The position numbers and the translations under genes are program-made. From Treponema sp. UBA6367 (GTDB lineage Bacteria; Spirochaetota; Spirochaetia; Treponematales; Treponemataceae): a stretch of 64,000 bases of DNA. The notes beneath the pieces were generated by a model that saw only the letters and a program-made list of their open reading frames with translations, did no database searches and was not told where the DNA came from. The stretch covers positions 63,410 to 127,409 of the forward strand of contig DJRF01000002.1 in NCBI GenBank assembly GCA_002437725.1, given 5' to 3'. Positions 1 through 8,635 of this stretch are shown here, piece after piece (position 1 is the first letter of the stretch; each line of letters opens with the position of its first letter).

Positions 1-801
1 ATTTCAGAAATAACCGTCAGACTCAATGCAGGAATTGCAAACGGAATTGTTGTAACGCACGGAACGTATACGCTTTCGTACACGGCAGCTCTTTTGTATT
101 GGCTTTTTAGCGACTGCGAAGTTCCAATTGTACTAACAGCCTCTTCCACTCTTCCTTACGAATCAGAAGAAGCTGAAGAAAACCTAAAGCTTGCGCTTAA
201 TACTGCTTCAAAAGAAAAAAAAGGAGTTTTTGTAGTCTTTGGCGGAAAAATTCTTTCTCCTTTAAACTTGCACTTGCAAAGACCTGGAAGTTTTTGCAAC
301 TGGAATTTAAGCAAGCAGCACTTTGTTGACAACGGCCCTATAGCAACGCAGATAAATTCATGTGGCGAATTAGATAAAGAAGTCCTTTCAAAAATTCTTG
401 TTGAAGCAAGCGGAAAAATGTTTACTTGCAAGCTTTATCCAGGATTTCGCAGCGATATTTATAATGGCATAATAAAGTATTCAAAAGTGAAATCAATTTT
501 TTTGGAAATGTACGGAATTGGCAGCGGCAATATGAGCGACAGCGATTTTTCGCTAAAGCCAATGCTTTTGGCGGGCAGAAAGAACGGCATCCGCTTCTAC
601 TGCACAAGCCAGCAGATGATAAATCTAGATTTTTCGCAATACATTACCGCTCATGGAGTCTGGCGGGAAGGAGCCGTTCCTATGGGCTATCTTTCCACAG
701 AATCAGTAATCGCCCTTTACTTTGCCTGTTCCATTGTAAGCGACAGTCAAACAGAATTTGAAGAATTAATGGAAACCTACGCAACGCTATATTCGCTCTA
801 A
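1..801 (+). CDS. L-asparaginase/glutaminase-like protein, C-terminal part (5' end outside window)
   Basis: The frame is open from base 1, so the true start lies upstream; about 266 residues are visible. The fold signature is the asparaginase motif VVTHGT followed by TLSYTA (bases 46-90), and the C-terminal half carries the family's GxGSGN and SQQ stretches. Asparaginases hydrolyse L-asparagine to aspartate and ammonia using two Thr-Asp-Lys groups. The catalytic Asp of the HGTDT motif is Tyr here (codon tat instead of gat), and the position expected to hold the catalytic Lys appears to be Arg (LQRPG). The protein may be inactive or altered in specificity. It converges on the next gene with a 4-bp overlap. 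Confidence 0.75.
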   Translation: MSEITVRLNAGIANGIVVTHGTYTLSYTAALLYWLFSDCEVPIVLTASSTLPYESEEAEENLKLALNTASKEKKGVFVVFGGKILSPLNLHLQRPGSFCNWNLSKQHFVDNGPIATQINSCGELDKEVLSKILVEASGKMFTCKLYPGFRSDIYNGIIKYSKVKSIFLEMYGIGSGNMSDSDFSLKPMLLAGRKNGIRFYCTSQQMINLDFSQYITAHGVWREGAVPMGYLSTESVIALYFACSIVSDSQTEFEELMETYATLYSL

Positions 802-1706
802 AAGAAATAAGCTATCGCCCAGGAAGCAATTTTACTAAACCCTAAGGATGAATAAAGGTTTTGCGCTGGAAAATTTTCTTTTTTTACAAAAAGCACAGGC
901 GTTTTTGAAAATTTTAAGAGTTTCGCTAAAAGGACAGAAAGCAAGTAACTAGAATAGCCTCTGTTTCTGCAAGATTTTTCTGTAAAAACCCCGCCCAGCT
1001 GAACGTGCGAATAGCCAATAGCGTTCGTTCCGGCTTTTGAAACAATTTTATCGCCAGCTTTTAAAATAAGTATATATTGATTTTTTGAAGCTTTAGAAAA
1101 CTTTAGATTGCACAAAACTTCATTAAAATCTAAATCTGCTTTTTTAATAAGGACTTCTTCTTTTTCGTAAAGCCTTTGCAATTCAAGCGCAGAATGCCAG
1201 TCTTTTTCAGAAAGACTGGTTGAACATCGCAGAACTTTATAACCGTTTCGTTCTATTTTCGCGATTTTTTTATGCAAGACAGATAAAAAGTTTTGCTTGT
1301 TAAGAATCATTAAATCATAGTGATTTAGTTGAATGATTTTTTTCTTATGATTTTCAAAAATATTTACAAAAGCTAAGACTCCGTTTTCTTCACCGCTTAT
1401 GCACTTTGGAAATTCAAACTTTTCTTGAAAGAAAAATTCTTCAAATGAAGAACAAAAATCCTTTTGCAAAGCGCTTTCTGCCTGCGAGCTTATAAAAGGA
1501 AGTATAAAAAGAAGCGTCAAATCAAGAGAAAACAGCCCGTAAAGATTTTTTGCGCTGACTTCTTGCACATAAACTGCAAAAATATTTTTTTTATGTTTTT
1601 TTACAAGCGAAGAAAGTCCCACTCCAAGTTTTTCATGCTCTAACAAAAAAGCAAGCAAGTCTGTTTTATTTTTTGCGGAAAGTTCTTCTAGCGGTATAAA
1701 AATCAT
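798..1706 (-). CDS. GNAT-family N-acetyltransferase
   Basis: A 302-residue protein whose last third carries the GNAT acetyl-CoA fold: a beta strand LGGVF, the pyrophosphate-binding segment ending CRNRGYSSYL, and a C-terminal NLYSSLGF strand typical of the family. The first 190 residues match no domain I recognise and look like a degenerate second GNAT half, as in fused two-domain acetyltransferases. The start codon lies 2 bp after the stop of the upstream PFL gene, so the two are probably cotranscribed. The substrate cannot be inferred. Confidence 0.75.
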   Translation of the reverse strand: MIFIPLEELSAKNKTDLLAFLLEHEKLGVGLSSLVKKHKKNIFAVYVQEVSAKNLYGLFSLDLTLLFILPFISSQAESALQKDFCSSFEEFFFQEKFEFPKCISGEENGVLAFVNIFENHKKKIIQLNHYDLMILNKQNFLSVLHKKIAKIERNGYKVLRCSTSLSEKDWHSALELQRLYEKEEVLIKKADLDFNEVLCNLKFSKASKNQYILILKAGDKIVSKAGTNAIGYSHVQLGGVFTEKSCRNRGYSSYLLSVLLAKLLKFSKTPVLFVKKENFPAQNLYSSLGFSKIASWAIAYFF

Positions 1707-1708
1707 GC

Positions 1709-3070
1709 CTAATTTCTAAAGCTGTGAATTGGAGCAGGAATTCTTCCCCCGCGATTTATAAAATCGGCGCAACCGAATTTGCTTACAGGCATTATTGGAC
1801 ACCCACCTAAAAGCCCGCCAAATTCTACCCACTCTCCAGCTTTTTTTCCTGGCACAGGAATTAATCTTACAGCTGTAGTCTTATTATTTACCATTCCAAT
1901 TGCAAATTCATCTGCCATAATTCCAGAAACAGTTGTTGCAGGTGTGTCTCCAGGAATTGCAATCATATCCAAGCCGACAGAGCAAACGGTTGTCATGGCT
2001 TCAAGTTTTTCAAGGCAAATTGAACCTTGCTTTACTGCGTTTATCATGCCTTCGTCTTCTGAAACAGGAATGAACGCGCCGCTCAAACCACCCACATTTG
2101 TAGATGCCATGACTCCGCCTTTTTTTACCATATCTGTAAGCATTGCAAGGGCAGCAGTTGTACCAGGAGCGCCGGCGCCTTCAAGTCCACATTCTTCAAG
2201 GATTCGGGCAACGGAATCGCCCACGGCAGGAGTCGGAGCTAAAGAAAGGTCTAATATTCCAAAATCCGTGTTCAAACGCCTAGCGGCTTCAGTTCCTACA
2301 AGCTGCCCCATTCTTGTAATTTTAAACGCCATTTTTTTAATTCCGTCGGCAAGCTCGTTTATAGGCCGCCCTTTATATTCTTTTGCAGCAGAAAGAATTA
2401 CACCAGGTCCTGAAACTCCAACGTTTATTACGCTGTCGCCTTCTCCAGGTCCATGAAAAGCGCCTGCCATAAAAGGGTTATCTTCAGGAGCATTGCAAAA
2501 AACCACAAGCTTTGCGCAGCCGTTCACTTCGCAGTTCGCAGAACGTTGTGCGGTTTTGCAGATTGTTTCGCCCATAAGCTTTACTGCATCCATGTTTATT
2601 CCATTTTTAGTGGTTCCCACGTTCACAGAAGAACAAACAAAGCTTGTTTCCGCAAGAGCTTCTGGAATAGAATCTATCAAAATTTTATCTGCAGGAGTTA
2701 TGCCTTTTTGAACAAGCGCGCTAAAGCCGCCAATAAAGTTTATTCCCAATTCCTGGGCGCATCTGTCAAGGGTTTTGCAGTAATCAACATAGGAAGTTGC
2801 ATTGCTAGAACCTGCAACAAGAGCAATTGGAGTTACAGAAACTCTTTTATTAATTATAGGAACACCAAATTCCTTTTCAATATCCTGACCGACTTTTACA
2901 AGATTTCCAGCTTTTTTCATGATTTTGTCATAAATTTTTGCGCAAGAGCGTTTAGAGTCTTCTGCAGCGCAATCTAACAAAGAAATCCCCATTGTAACGC
3001 AGCGTATATCAAGCTTTTGACGCATAAACATGCTTACAGTTTCTTGAATTTCAACAGGTGAAAAAATCAT
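1709..3070 (-). CDS. PFL family protein (UPF0210/DUF711)
   Basis: A 453-residue cytoplasmic protein matching the UPF0210 (DUF711) family along its whole length: an N-terminal [10 protein letters not shown] segment, a Gly/Ala-rich core with GFSALVQKG, and a C-terminal [10 protein letters not shown] block. The family is widespread in bacteria and archaea; its reaction is unsettled and the fold is related to glycyl-radical-like barrels. I chose the ATG at 3070 because GGAG lies 6 nt upstream (3077-3080). A TTG at 3082 would include that Shine-Dalgarno inside the coding region. It is followed directly by the GNAT gene. Confidence 0.88.
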   Translation of the reverse strand: MIFSPVEIQETVSMFMRQKLDIRCVTMGISLLDCAAEDSKRSCAKIYDKIMKKAGNLVKVGQDIEKEFGVPIINKRVSVTPIALVAGSSNATSYVDYCKTLDRCAQELGINFIGGFSALVQKGITPADKILIDSIPEALAETSFVCSSVNVGTTKNGINMDAVKLMGETICKTAQRSANCEVNGCAKLVVFCNAPEDNPFMAGAFHGPGEGDSVINVGVSGPGVILSAAKEYKGRPINELADGIKKMAFKITRMGQLVGTEAARRLNTDFGILDLSLAPTPAVGDSVARILEECGLEGAGAPGTTAALAMLTDMVKKGGVMASTNVGGLSGAFIPVSEDEGMINAVKQGSICLEKLEAMTTVCSVGLDMIAIPGDTPATTVSGIMADEFAIGMVNNKTTAVRLIPVPGKKAGEWVEFGGLLGGCPIMPVSKFGCADFINRGGRIPAPIHSFRN

Positions 3071-3151
3071 AAAAATCTCCAAAAAATTTATATTTTGATT
3101 GAAAGTCGAAAGGTGAACTCTGACCTAGTAAAATATAGCTTAAATAATACT

Positions 3152-3826
3152 TTATGGGAACAATATATTTAGCCTATTAAAAAACATTTTGCTTTGGGCA
3201 TATATTTCTTCAAGGGCGCCTTCATCAGTGGGAAGCGCGAACAGGCTGCCAACTCCGCACTCAGGATTTTGCCTTAGGATTTCTTTTTTGTGCATTATGT
3301 ACAAATCTATTTGGCCTAAAAGGAATTTAGCGTACCATTTGCTTATAAAGTCAACGTCAATCGGAGAAAGCGACGTTTTTAAAACTTTGCAAGAAGACAA
3401 AATTAAACGGCTGACATCATATTCTGTTCTTAAAAGCTCAGCATCTACAGTTTTTGCAGCTATGGGATTAAAATACTGTTCTGTATGCACAAAAGTATAA
3501 ATCTGCAAAACAGGTTCAGATTCGTAAACCTGAATATAAGATTTTATAAATCGCTCAAAAAGTTTATAAACTTCTGTATTACCAAGATTTGCCTCTTCAA
3601 AAAGGTTGTCTGGAACAAATTTTACACTTGCCAAATATTTGCGGCAGTATTCCAATGTCGCCAAGTACATTTCTTCTCGCCCTTCAAAATGGTTGTACAA
3701 AGAAGCCTTTTTTATTTCCAAGCCCTGCGCAATATCTTGAAGCGAAGTAGCTCCTGCACTCTTATCAAATGCACAAAACAGAAAAGCATTTATTATTTTT
3801 TCGCGAGTAATTCTTTTTTTATGCAT
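3152..3826 (-). CDS. TetR-family transcriptional regulator
   Basis: A 224-residue protein with an N-terminal TetR helix-turn-helix at residues 5-55 (SLQDIAQGLEIKKASLYNHF) and a ligand-binding helical domain behind it. It starts 6 bp after the stop of the diguanylate cyclase gene on the same strand, so it is probably read from the same transcript. It could regulate itself or the downstream PFL gene, but no operator palindrome is obvious in the 81-bp gap. Its own Shine-Dalgarno is weak, consistent with translational coupling. Confidence 0.88.
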   Translation of the reverse strand: MHKKRITREKIINAFLFCAFDKSAGATSLQDIAQGLEIKKASLYNHFEGREEMYLATLEYCRKYLASVKFVPDNLFEEANLGNTEVYKLFERFIKSYIQVYESEPVLQIYTFVHTEQYFNPIAAKTVDAELLRTEYDVSRLILSSCKVLKTSLSPIDVDFISKWYAKFLLGQIDLYIMHKKEILRQNPECGVGSLFALPTDEGALEEIYAQSKMFFNRLNILFP

Positions 3827-3832
3827 TCAAGT

Positions 3833-6800
3833 CTACTTTTCGTTTATCAAACGAACTCTCTTTGTTTCTTCTTCAGAAAGCTTGTCTTTTATTTCTGACC
3901 AAATTGAAACTCCGCCCTTATTGTGCTGCTTAGAATAGTACAGCGCATGGTCGGCATTTATCATTGCAGTTTCCATATCGGTCATATCGTCGGTGTCTGA
4001 ATTTGAACAAATTCCCATGCTAAAGCCAAGCAAATACTTTGGCTTTATTTCTATTTTTTTGTCCAGCAAGGCTTCAAGATCGGGAATAAAATGCTGAGCC
4101 TTTTCCAAAGCTTCTTGAAGTCGTTCTGCCGCCCGCCGTGCTTCCGAACAAGTGGTGTTTGGCAGAACGACCACAAATTCGTCTCCGCCAAAGCGAGAAA
4201 CAAAGTCAACCTTTCTGTAAACGGATTTTAAAAGGCGTGCGAAACACGCGATAAGCAAATCGCCTGCTTCGTGGCCGAACGTGTCATTGTAGTACTTAAA
4301 ATTGTCCAAATCTATAAACGAAATAGCTTCGTGCATATAGAGATTGCGTTTTCGTTCGTAACGGCGAATCATTTCGCTTTCCAAACTTAAATGCTCTTGC
4401 AAAGCCCGGCGGTTTTTTAGCATGGAAAGCTGATCTGTAGAAGAAATATAAAGCAAATGTTCATTTTGCTTAAGCATTACAAGCTGCGCCTGAACACTCA
4501 TTATCGCCATGTTGAGAGTATTAAAATCTTCGCCAGTGAACGCAAACGCAGAGGCTTTTCCTGGAATAATAACAATTCCCCCTTCAAATTCGAATTTTGA
4601 AAGGTTTCCAAAAATTATTCCCTTTTCTTTCAAGAAAAACAAGCGAGGATGCTCTTGCTCCCTAGAGATTTGCAACAATTCTTCCCATTTTTCATTTGAA
4701 AAATTTTCGCAATCGTTTCTAGAAACTTGGGAAAGCACATTCCATTCCACTCCAGAGCGTTCTGCTATAAAAACGCAATCGGCTGTAGCGTAATCAAAAA
4801 TTGACTGCGAAACATTTTTTGCATATGTAATTTGATTTGTATTTTCAGAATTAAAAGACATTATTCTGTTCAAAAACTGAGAATCTCTTAAACGCCCATG
4901 CAGCTGATTTATAAGCCGTTCCTTTTCAGCGCGCTCTTCTAGCTTTACAAGATCAACTTTTGCCTGAGGGAATTTTGGCACGCTTTCAAGATACTTTTCA
5001 ACAGAAAATGGCTTGTCTTCCAACAAGAAAAAGTCAAATTCTTTTTCTTTAGCAAGAGCAAAACCTTTTTCCATATATTTTTTGCTCAATTTTGAACACA
5101 AGTCTTCAAAATCTTTTTGGCTAGCACAGTCAGCATTTTTAAGGACTTCTTCTGAATCTAATTTTTTTGCCTTAAACAAGGTTACCGCATACTCGTAAAA
5201 CATAAACACCAAGCGATGTTCTTGCGTTTTTCCTACTGAATCAAATTTTTCTTCTATTAGAGATATATATTTTTCAGATTCTAAAATTTTTCCTTCGCGA
5301 ACTAAAATAAAAGCCTGAATAAGATATTCCAACAGACCTTCTATAGGAGTCACCGACCTTCCGTTATTTAAAATATTGTGCAAATTGATTTTTGCACGCA
5401 AAAAATCTTCGCGGTCATAGTCAATTACAGTTCTATACATCAAAATGTCATTGTACTCTGGCAAAAAGGAATTGGCGGAACTTTCTGAAAGATTAAAAAT
5501 ATTAAGGAAGTGCATTATTTTCTGAAAAAAGACGTAGGCAAAGTCGTACTGTCTTGCGTAAAAAAGAGCTCTTGCCGTGTTATTAAGCGTAATTATAACT
5601 TCTGGATAGTCATCAATATTTATGAGTTTGGAAATAAAGCTGTTTATCAAATCATAAGATTCTCTGTACTTTGCTCTAATCAAAAGTTCATAGGAAAGAC
5701 CGTTTCTAATCTTCATTACAGAAGCTAGCTGACCTATTTCTGTTCGCAATTCGTTGCAAAGGTTGTACCATTTTAAAGCTTCTTCAGGATAGCCGTTCTG
5801 CGAATACACAATTCCCTTCCAATGGCAAGCTGTAGAAAGACCAAACTTATTGCCTAACCTTTCTGTAATATCTTTTGCTTCATCAACCTTTTTTTGTATA
5901 AAATCTTTTGTTTTGGGATTAGAAACAAGATTCCATGGAATTACAAGAGAAACGAAGTAAGCGTTGTTCACAAGCCCCCTTTGCTCTAAAAGATTAATTG
6001 TATGCTGGTACTTTTCTATGCATTCCTCATCAGAAACAAAAGTCGTTTCCATCCTTTCGTTTATTATGTAGTCTTGCATACAAGCAAGCGCATAGCATAC
6101 AGAGTCCTTGTCTTCTGAAAGTTTTTGTTTTAGCAAAGTTGCATATTTAAGAGCTGTGCTGCACGCATTTCTGTCATATAAAACTTGAGAAAGAAAAAAC
6201 ATTGCCATAAGCTCAATGTTGTCTTCAAGCTCAGATTCAAGCACGCAGTTAAAATAAAAAGAAGCTTCGTCTGAATGGCCTGAATAAAAACAAATAAGTC
6301 CCATTTCAAGGTAAAGGGCTCTTTTTTGCGTGTAATTCATGCTCAGACATTCCATGTTATCCAAAATCCAGTTGGTAAGAATATATCCCTGCTCAAGAGA
6401 AAAGAACTGTCTGCAATTTTTTAAGGAATTTAAAAGCTCAGTAAAATTAGGAGTATACACGCAAGGCTGTTGATTAGAGCGATTAAAAGAATCGCTAAAA
6501 TCTGAAATAGTATAGAAATTTGGTTTAGAGGCATCTATTAACTCTTGATAAAAAGCCTTGAAACTGTCTGTTGTATTTTCATCAATTTTAAGGCTGTTAA
6601 AGCAAAATATAAATTTTCCTTTTAGATTTTTATTTTCAAGCTTTCTTAAGATTTTAATGGACTCTTCGCCCATAAGCTGAGCGTTTGCAACAACGTAAGT
6701 GTCGCTTGAAAACTCGCAAAGCATTTTTACCACGCTGCGCCTAAGGCAAGAAACCTCGTAATAAATTTCTTCTGGAATTACAACATCTTCGCGCTCGCAG

Positions 6801-7075
6801 ACTACGCCGTTTTTAAAATATTCAATAAAAGAATTTTCGTGCAATGAATACGAAACTTTTTTTACAAATTCTAGGTTCGGAGAACTTTCTGAAATAATTT
6901 CCATAAAAGGTTTTAAAGGCTGATAGTTGTTCAGTAAATCGATGAACTTTGCGTTAGGAATAAACTCTCGCAAAGTTTTCATAAACATTTCTGGAACAGA
7001 AAGGTACAAAACCTTATTCTTTTCTTCACTTTCAAATTTTTCAATTACAGACTTTATAATATGTTCAAAACCCAT
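3833..7075 (-). CDS. Diguanylate cyclase with degenerate STAND-like, TPR, GAF and GGDEF domains
   Basis: About 1080 residues. Residues 1-200 resemble the NTPase region of STAND/MalT-like regulators: a VANAQLMGEESIKILRKL segment sits where DDxxWxDxxSxxLL is expected, but there is no Walker A loop. A long helical TPR-like region spans about 220-690, then a GAF-like domain about 740-870, then GGDEF about 880-1050 with an intact RFGGDEF. An RKVD I-site lies five residues before GGDEF, so product inhibition by c-di-GMP is plausible. It should make c-di-GMP from two GTP. I placed the start at ATG 7075; an ATG at 7096 would overlap the promoter. Confidence 0.85.
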   Translation of the reverse strand: MGFEHIIKSVIEKFESEEKNKVLYLSVPEMFMKTLREFIPNAKFIDLLNNYQPLKPFMEIISESSPNLEFVKKVSYSLHENSFIEYFKNGVVCEREDVVIPEEIYYEVSCLRRSVVKMLCEFSSDTYVVANAQLMGEESIKILRKLENKNLKGKFIFCFNSLKIDENTTDSFKAFYQELIDASKPNFYTISDFSDSFNRSNQQPCVYTPNFTELLNSLKNCRQFFSLEQGYILTNWILDNMECLSMNYTQKRALYLEMGLICFYSGHSDEASFYFNCVLESELEDNIELMAMFFLSQVLYDRNACSTALKYATLLKQKLSEDKDSVCYALACMQDYIINERMETTFVSDEECIEKYQHTINLLEQRGLVNNAYFVSLVIPWNLVSNPKTKDFIQKKVDEAKDITERLGNKFGLSTACHWKGIVYSQNGYPEEALKWYNLCNELRTEIGQLASVMKIRNGLSYELLIRAKYRESYDLINSFISKLINIDDYPEVIITLNNTARALFYARQYDFAYVFFQKIMHFLNIFNLSESSANSFLPEYNDILMYRTVIDYDREDFLRAKINLHNILNNGRSVTPIEGLLEYLIQAFILVREGKILESEKYISLIEEKFDSVGKTQEHRLVFMFYEYAVTLFKAKKLDSEEVLKNADCASQKDFEDLCSKLSKKYMEKGFALAKEKEFDFFLLEDKPFSVEKYLESVPKFPQAKVDLVKLEERAEKERLINQLHGRLRDSQFLNRIMSFNSENTNQITYAKNVSQSIFDYATADCVFIAERSGVEWNVLSQVSRNDCENFSNEKWEELLQISREQEHPRLFFLKEKGIIFGNLSKFEFEGGIVIIPGKASAFAFTGEDFNTLNMAIMSVQAQLVMLKQNEHLLYISSTDQLSMLKNRRALQEHLSLESEMIRRYERKRNLYMHEAISFIDLDNFKYYNDTFGHEAGDLLIACFARLLKSVYRKVDFVSRFGGDEFVVVLPNTTCSEARRAAERLQEALEKAQHFIPDLEALLDKKIEIKPKYLLGFSMGICSNSDTDDMTDMETAMINADHALYYSKQHNKGGVSIWSEIKDKLSEEETKRVRLINEK

Positions 7076-7082
7076 AGCGTAG

Positions 7083-7111
7083 ATTATAACACACATAAAA
7101 AAACTTGCAAA
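7083..7111 (-). promoter_or_regulatory. Sigma70-like promoter of the diguanylate cyclase gene (leaderless candidate)
   Basis: On the minus strand there is a perfect TATAAT (7083-7088) with TG three bases upstream, and TTGCAA or TTTGCA 16-17 bp further up. Seven bases separate the -10 box from ATG 7075, and no Shine-Dalgarno is present. Transcription would start at or next to the A of the ATG. Confidence 0.6.
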
Positions 7112-7185
7112 GTTTTATAAAGAAAAAAGCTTTCAGCGAAGTTACGCTTTTGTTTATTTTTCTGAAAACTCGAAGTTTAGGCTAA
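7108..7185. repeat. Short, internally deleted copy of the intergenic repeat family
   Basis: This segment joins the left part (AGTTTTATAAAG, then GCTTTCAGCGAA) directly to the right end (CGCTTTTGTTTATTTT, AAAACTCGAAGTTTAGGCTAA) of the repeats at 31037-31260 and 36858-37066. Roughly 120 bp of their interior is missing. Confidence 0.6.
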
Positions 7186-7203
7186 CTACAAAAAACGCGG
7201 CTT

Positions 7204-8541
7204 TCAAGCTATATCACTTTTATTCAGAGCGCGAATCCGTTCAATTAATGTAGGATGTGAATAATTCCAGAATACATAAAGTTCAGAAGGCAAAAGCTCG
7301 CTCAGGTTTTCGCTATTGAGTTTTATAAGAGCGCAAATCAAAGCCTGCGGATTTTTTGTAATTTCAGAACTGAATGCGTCGGCCTGATATTCGTCCTTGC
7401 GGCTAAAAAAGTTTGTTATTGGAGAAAACAATTCTGAAAGCGGAGAAAATGTAACAGAAGCCAAAAACAGTCCTATAAATTGAACTGCTTGTATTTTTGA
7501 ACTTTCTATTGCAAAACCAAATCCTGTATACAGAGAATGAGTTTGCGCGCACTTAAAAAGCACAAACATCAAAATAAACTCTAGCGGAACCATAGCTAAA
7601 AATCTTTTGATTATGTGCTTTAATTTATAGTGACCAAGCTCGTGGCCTAAAACGGCTACAAGTTCGTCCGTTGTAAGCTGGTTTACAAGGGTATCGTATA
7701 GCACAATTCTTTTTGACTTTCCAAGACCTCCAAAATAAGCATTGCTATGACCGCTGCGCTTTGAAGCGTCCATTACAAAAATTCCAGAAGACTTAAAGCC
7801 CAAATTTTGCATAAGAGCGGAAATCTTTTGCTTCAATTCCCCTTCCTCTAGCGGAGTAAACTTGTTGAACACCGGAGCAATTACCAAAGGATAAAGAACC
7901 TGCATTATCAAAGTAAAAACAAAAATAAAACAAGTAAGAAGAATCCACCAAGTATTTGGCATTTTTACAAGAATAAATGTTGCCGCCGCCAAAAGAACTG
8001 CAGATAAAACCAGTGATAAAACAAGGCTCTTTATTTGATCTGCAAGCCACAGTTTAAAAGTCATCTTTGAAAAACCAAACTTCTTTTCGATTTTAAATTC
8101 GCTTATTAATTCAAAAGGAATAGAAAGGATTGATTCTGGAAGTCCCGCTAAAAAAAGGAAAAGAGCTGCGCAAAAAAATGTAGATAAAAATCCTTGTGGA
8201 AAACTTGTTATTCTTAAAATCTTTTGAAAAATAAACGGGTAATACCCCGTGCACACTAAAAGAAGCGTTAATGCTAATCCACAAATAGAAAAAGGTATCC
8301 AAGCAAAGTATTTTGCATCTTCGTATTGACAGATTTTTTTTAATTTTTCGCTATCAAAAGAATCGGAATCAAGATTATTTTTTTCGACAGCTTCTTTTAT
8401 TTCTTTTGGCAAAAAACTACCGTTTTTGCATCTTGAGCGCCAGTCGCTGAATTTTAAAACATGATTTATAAAAAACGAAAGAAAAGTTCCTGCTAAAAAA
8501 ATTATTACAAATGGATTTGAATATATTATCTGATTAGTCAT
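7204..8541 (-). CDS. Ste24/CAAX-type M48 zinc metalloprotease
   Basis: A 445-residue integral membrane protease. It has N-terminal hydrophobic helices, the zinc motif HELGH near residue 298 (within VLGHELGHYKLKH), and a downstream KDEYQADAF segment that supplies the third, glutamate ligand, as in Ste24/M48A enzymes. In bacteria this group is thought to clear misfolded membrane proteins; prenyl CAAX processing is the eukaryotic role. The start was set at ATG 8541, which sits 6 nt after a near-consensus promoter. A GTG at 8583 would lie upstream of the -35 box. It is divergent from the MocR gene. Confidence 0.88.
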   Translation of the reverse strand: MTNQIIYSNPFVIIFLAGTFLSFFINHVLKFSDWRSRCKNGSFLPKEIKEAVEKNNLDSDSFDSEKLKKICQYEDAKYFAWIPFSICGLALTLLLVCTGYYPFIFQKILRITSFPQGFLSTFFCAALFLFLAGLPESILSIPFELISEFKIEKKFGFSKMTFKLWLADQIKSLVLSLVLSAVLLAAATFILVKMPNTWWILLTCFIFVFTLIMQVLYPLVIAPVFNKFTPLEEGELKQKISALMQNLGFKSSGIFVMDASKRSGHSNAYFGGLGKSKRIVLYDTLVNQLTTDELVAVLGHELGHYKLKHIIKRFLAMVPLEFILMFVLFKCAQTHSLYTGFGFAIESSKIQAVQFIGLFLASVTFSPLSELFSPITNFFSRKDEYQADAFSSEITKNPQALICALIKLNSENLSELLPSELYVFWNYSHPTLIERIRALNKSDIA

Positions 8542-8547
8542 AAGTTG

Positions 8548-8576
8548 ATTATATAGGTTGCTCTGCAAGTTTTCAA
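8548..8576 (-). promoter_or_regulatory. Strong promoter of the Ste24-like gene (leaderless candidate)
   Basis: On the minus strand: TTGAAA (8571-8576), a 17-bp spacer, TATAAT (8548-8553), then CAACTT and the ATG at 8541. This is 11 of 12 consensus bases at ideal spacing. The predicted transcription start coincides with the start codon. Confidence 0.7.
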
Positions 8577-8612
8577 GAAACACAAAATCCGAACAAAAAT
8601 AAAAAAGTGCAG

Positions 8613-8618
8613 TATAAT
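8613..8618 (+). promoter_or_regulatory. -10 box of the MocR-type regulator gene
   Basis: TATAAT, followed by the Shine-Dalgarno-like AAAGG at 8623-8627 and ATG at 8636. The -35 region is poor, which would suit an activated or autoregulated promoter as is common for MocR proteins (inference). Confidence 0.45.
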
Positions 8619-8635
8619 GTGCAAAGGTACAAAAT

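Noticed and set aside
1779..2456. 225-codon open frame antisense to the PFL gene
   Set aside because: It lies wholly opposite a strongly conserved gene, has Pro/Ser/Thr-rich composition typical of antisense frames, and has no ribosome site of its own.
3080..3151. TetR operator between the TetR and PFL genes
   Set aside because: I saw no inverted repeat longer than a few bases in this gap.
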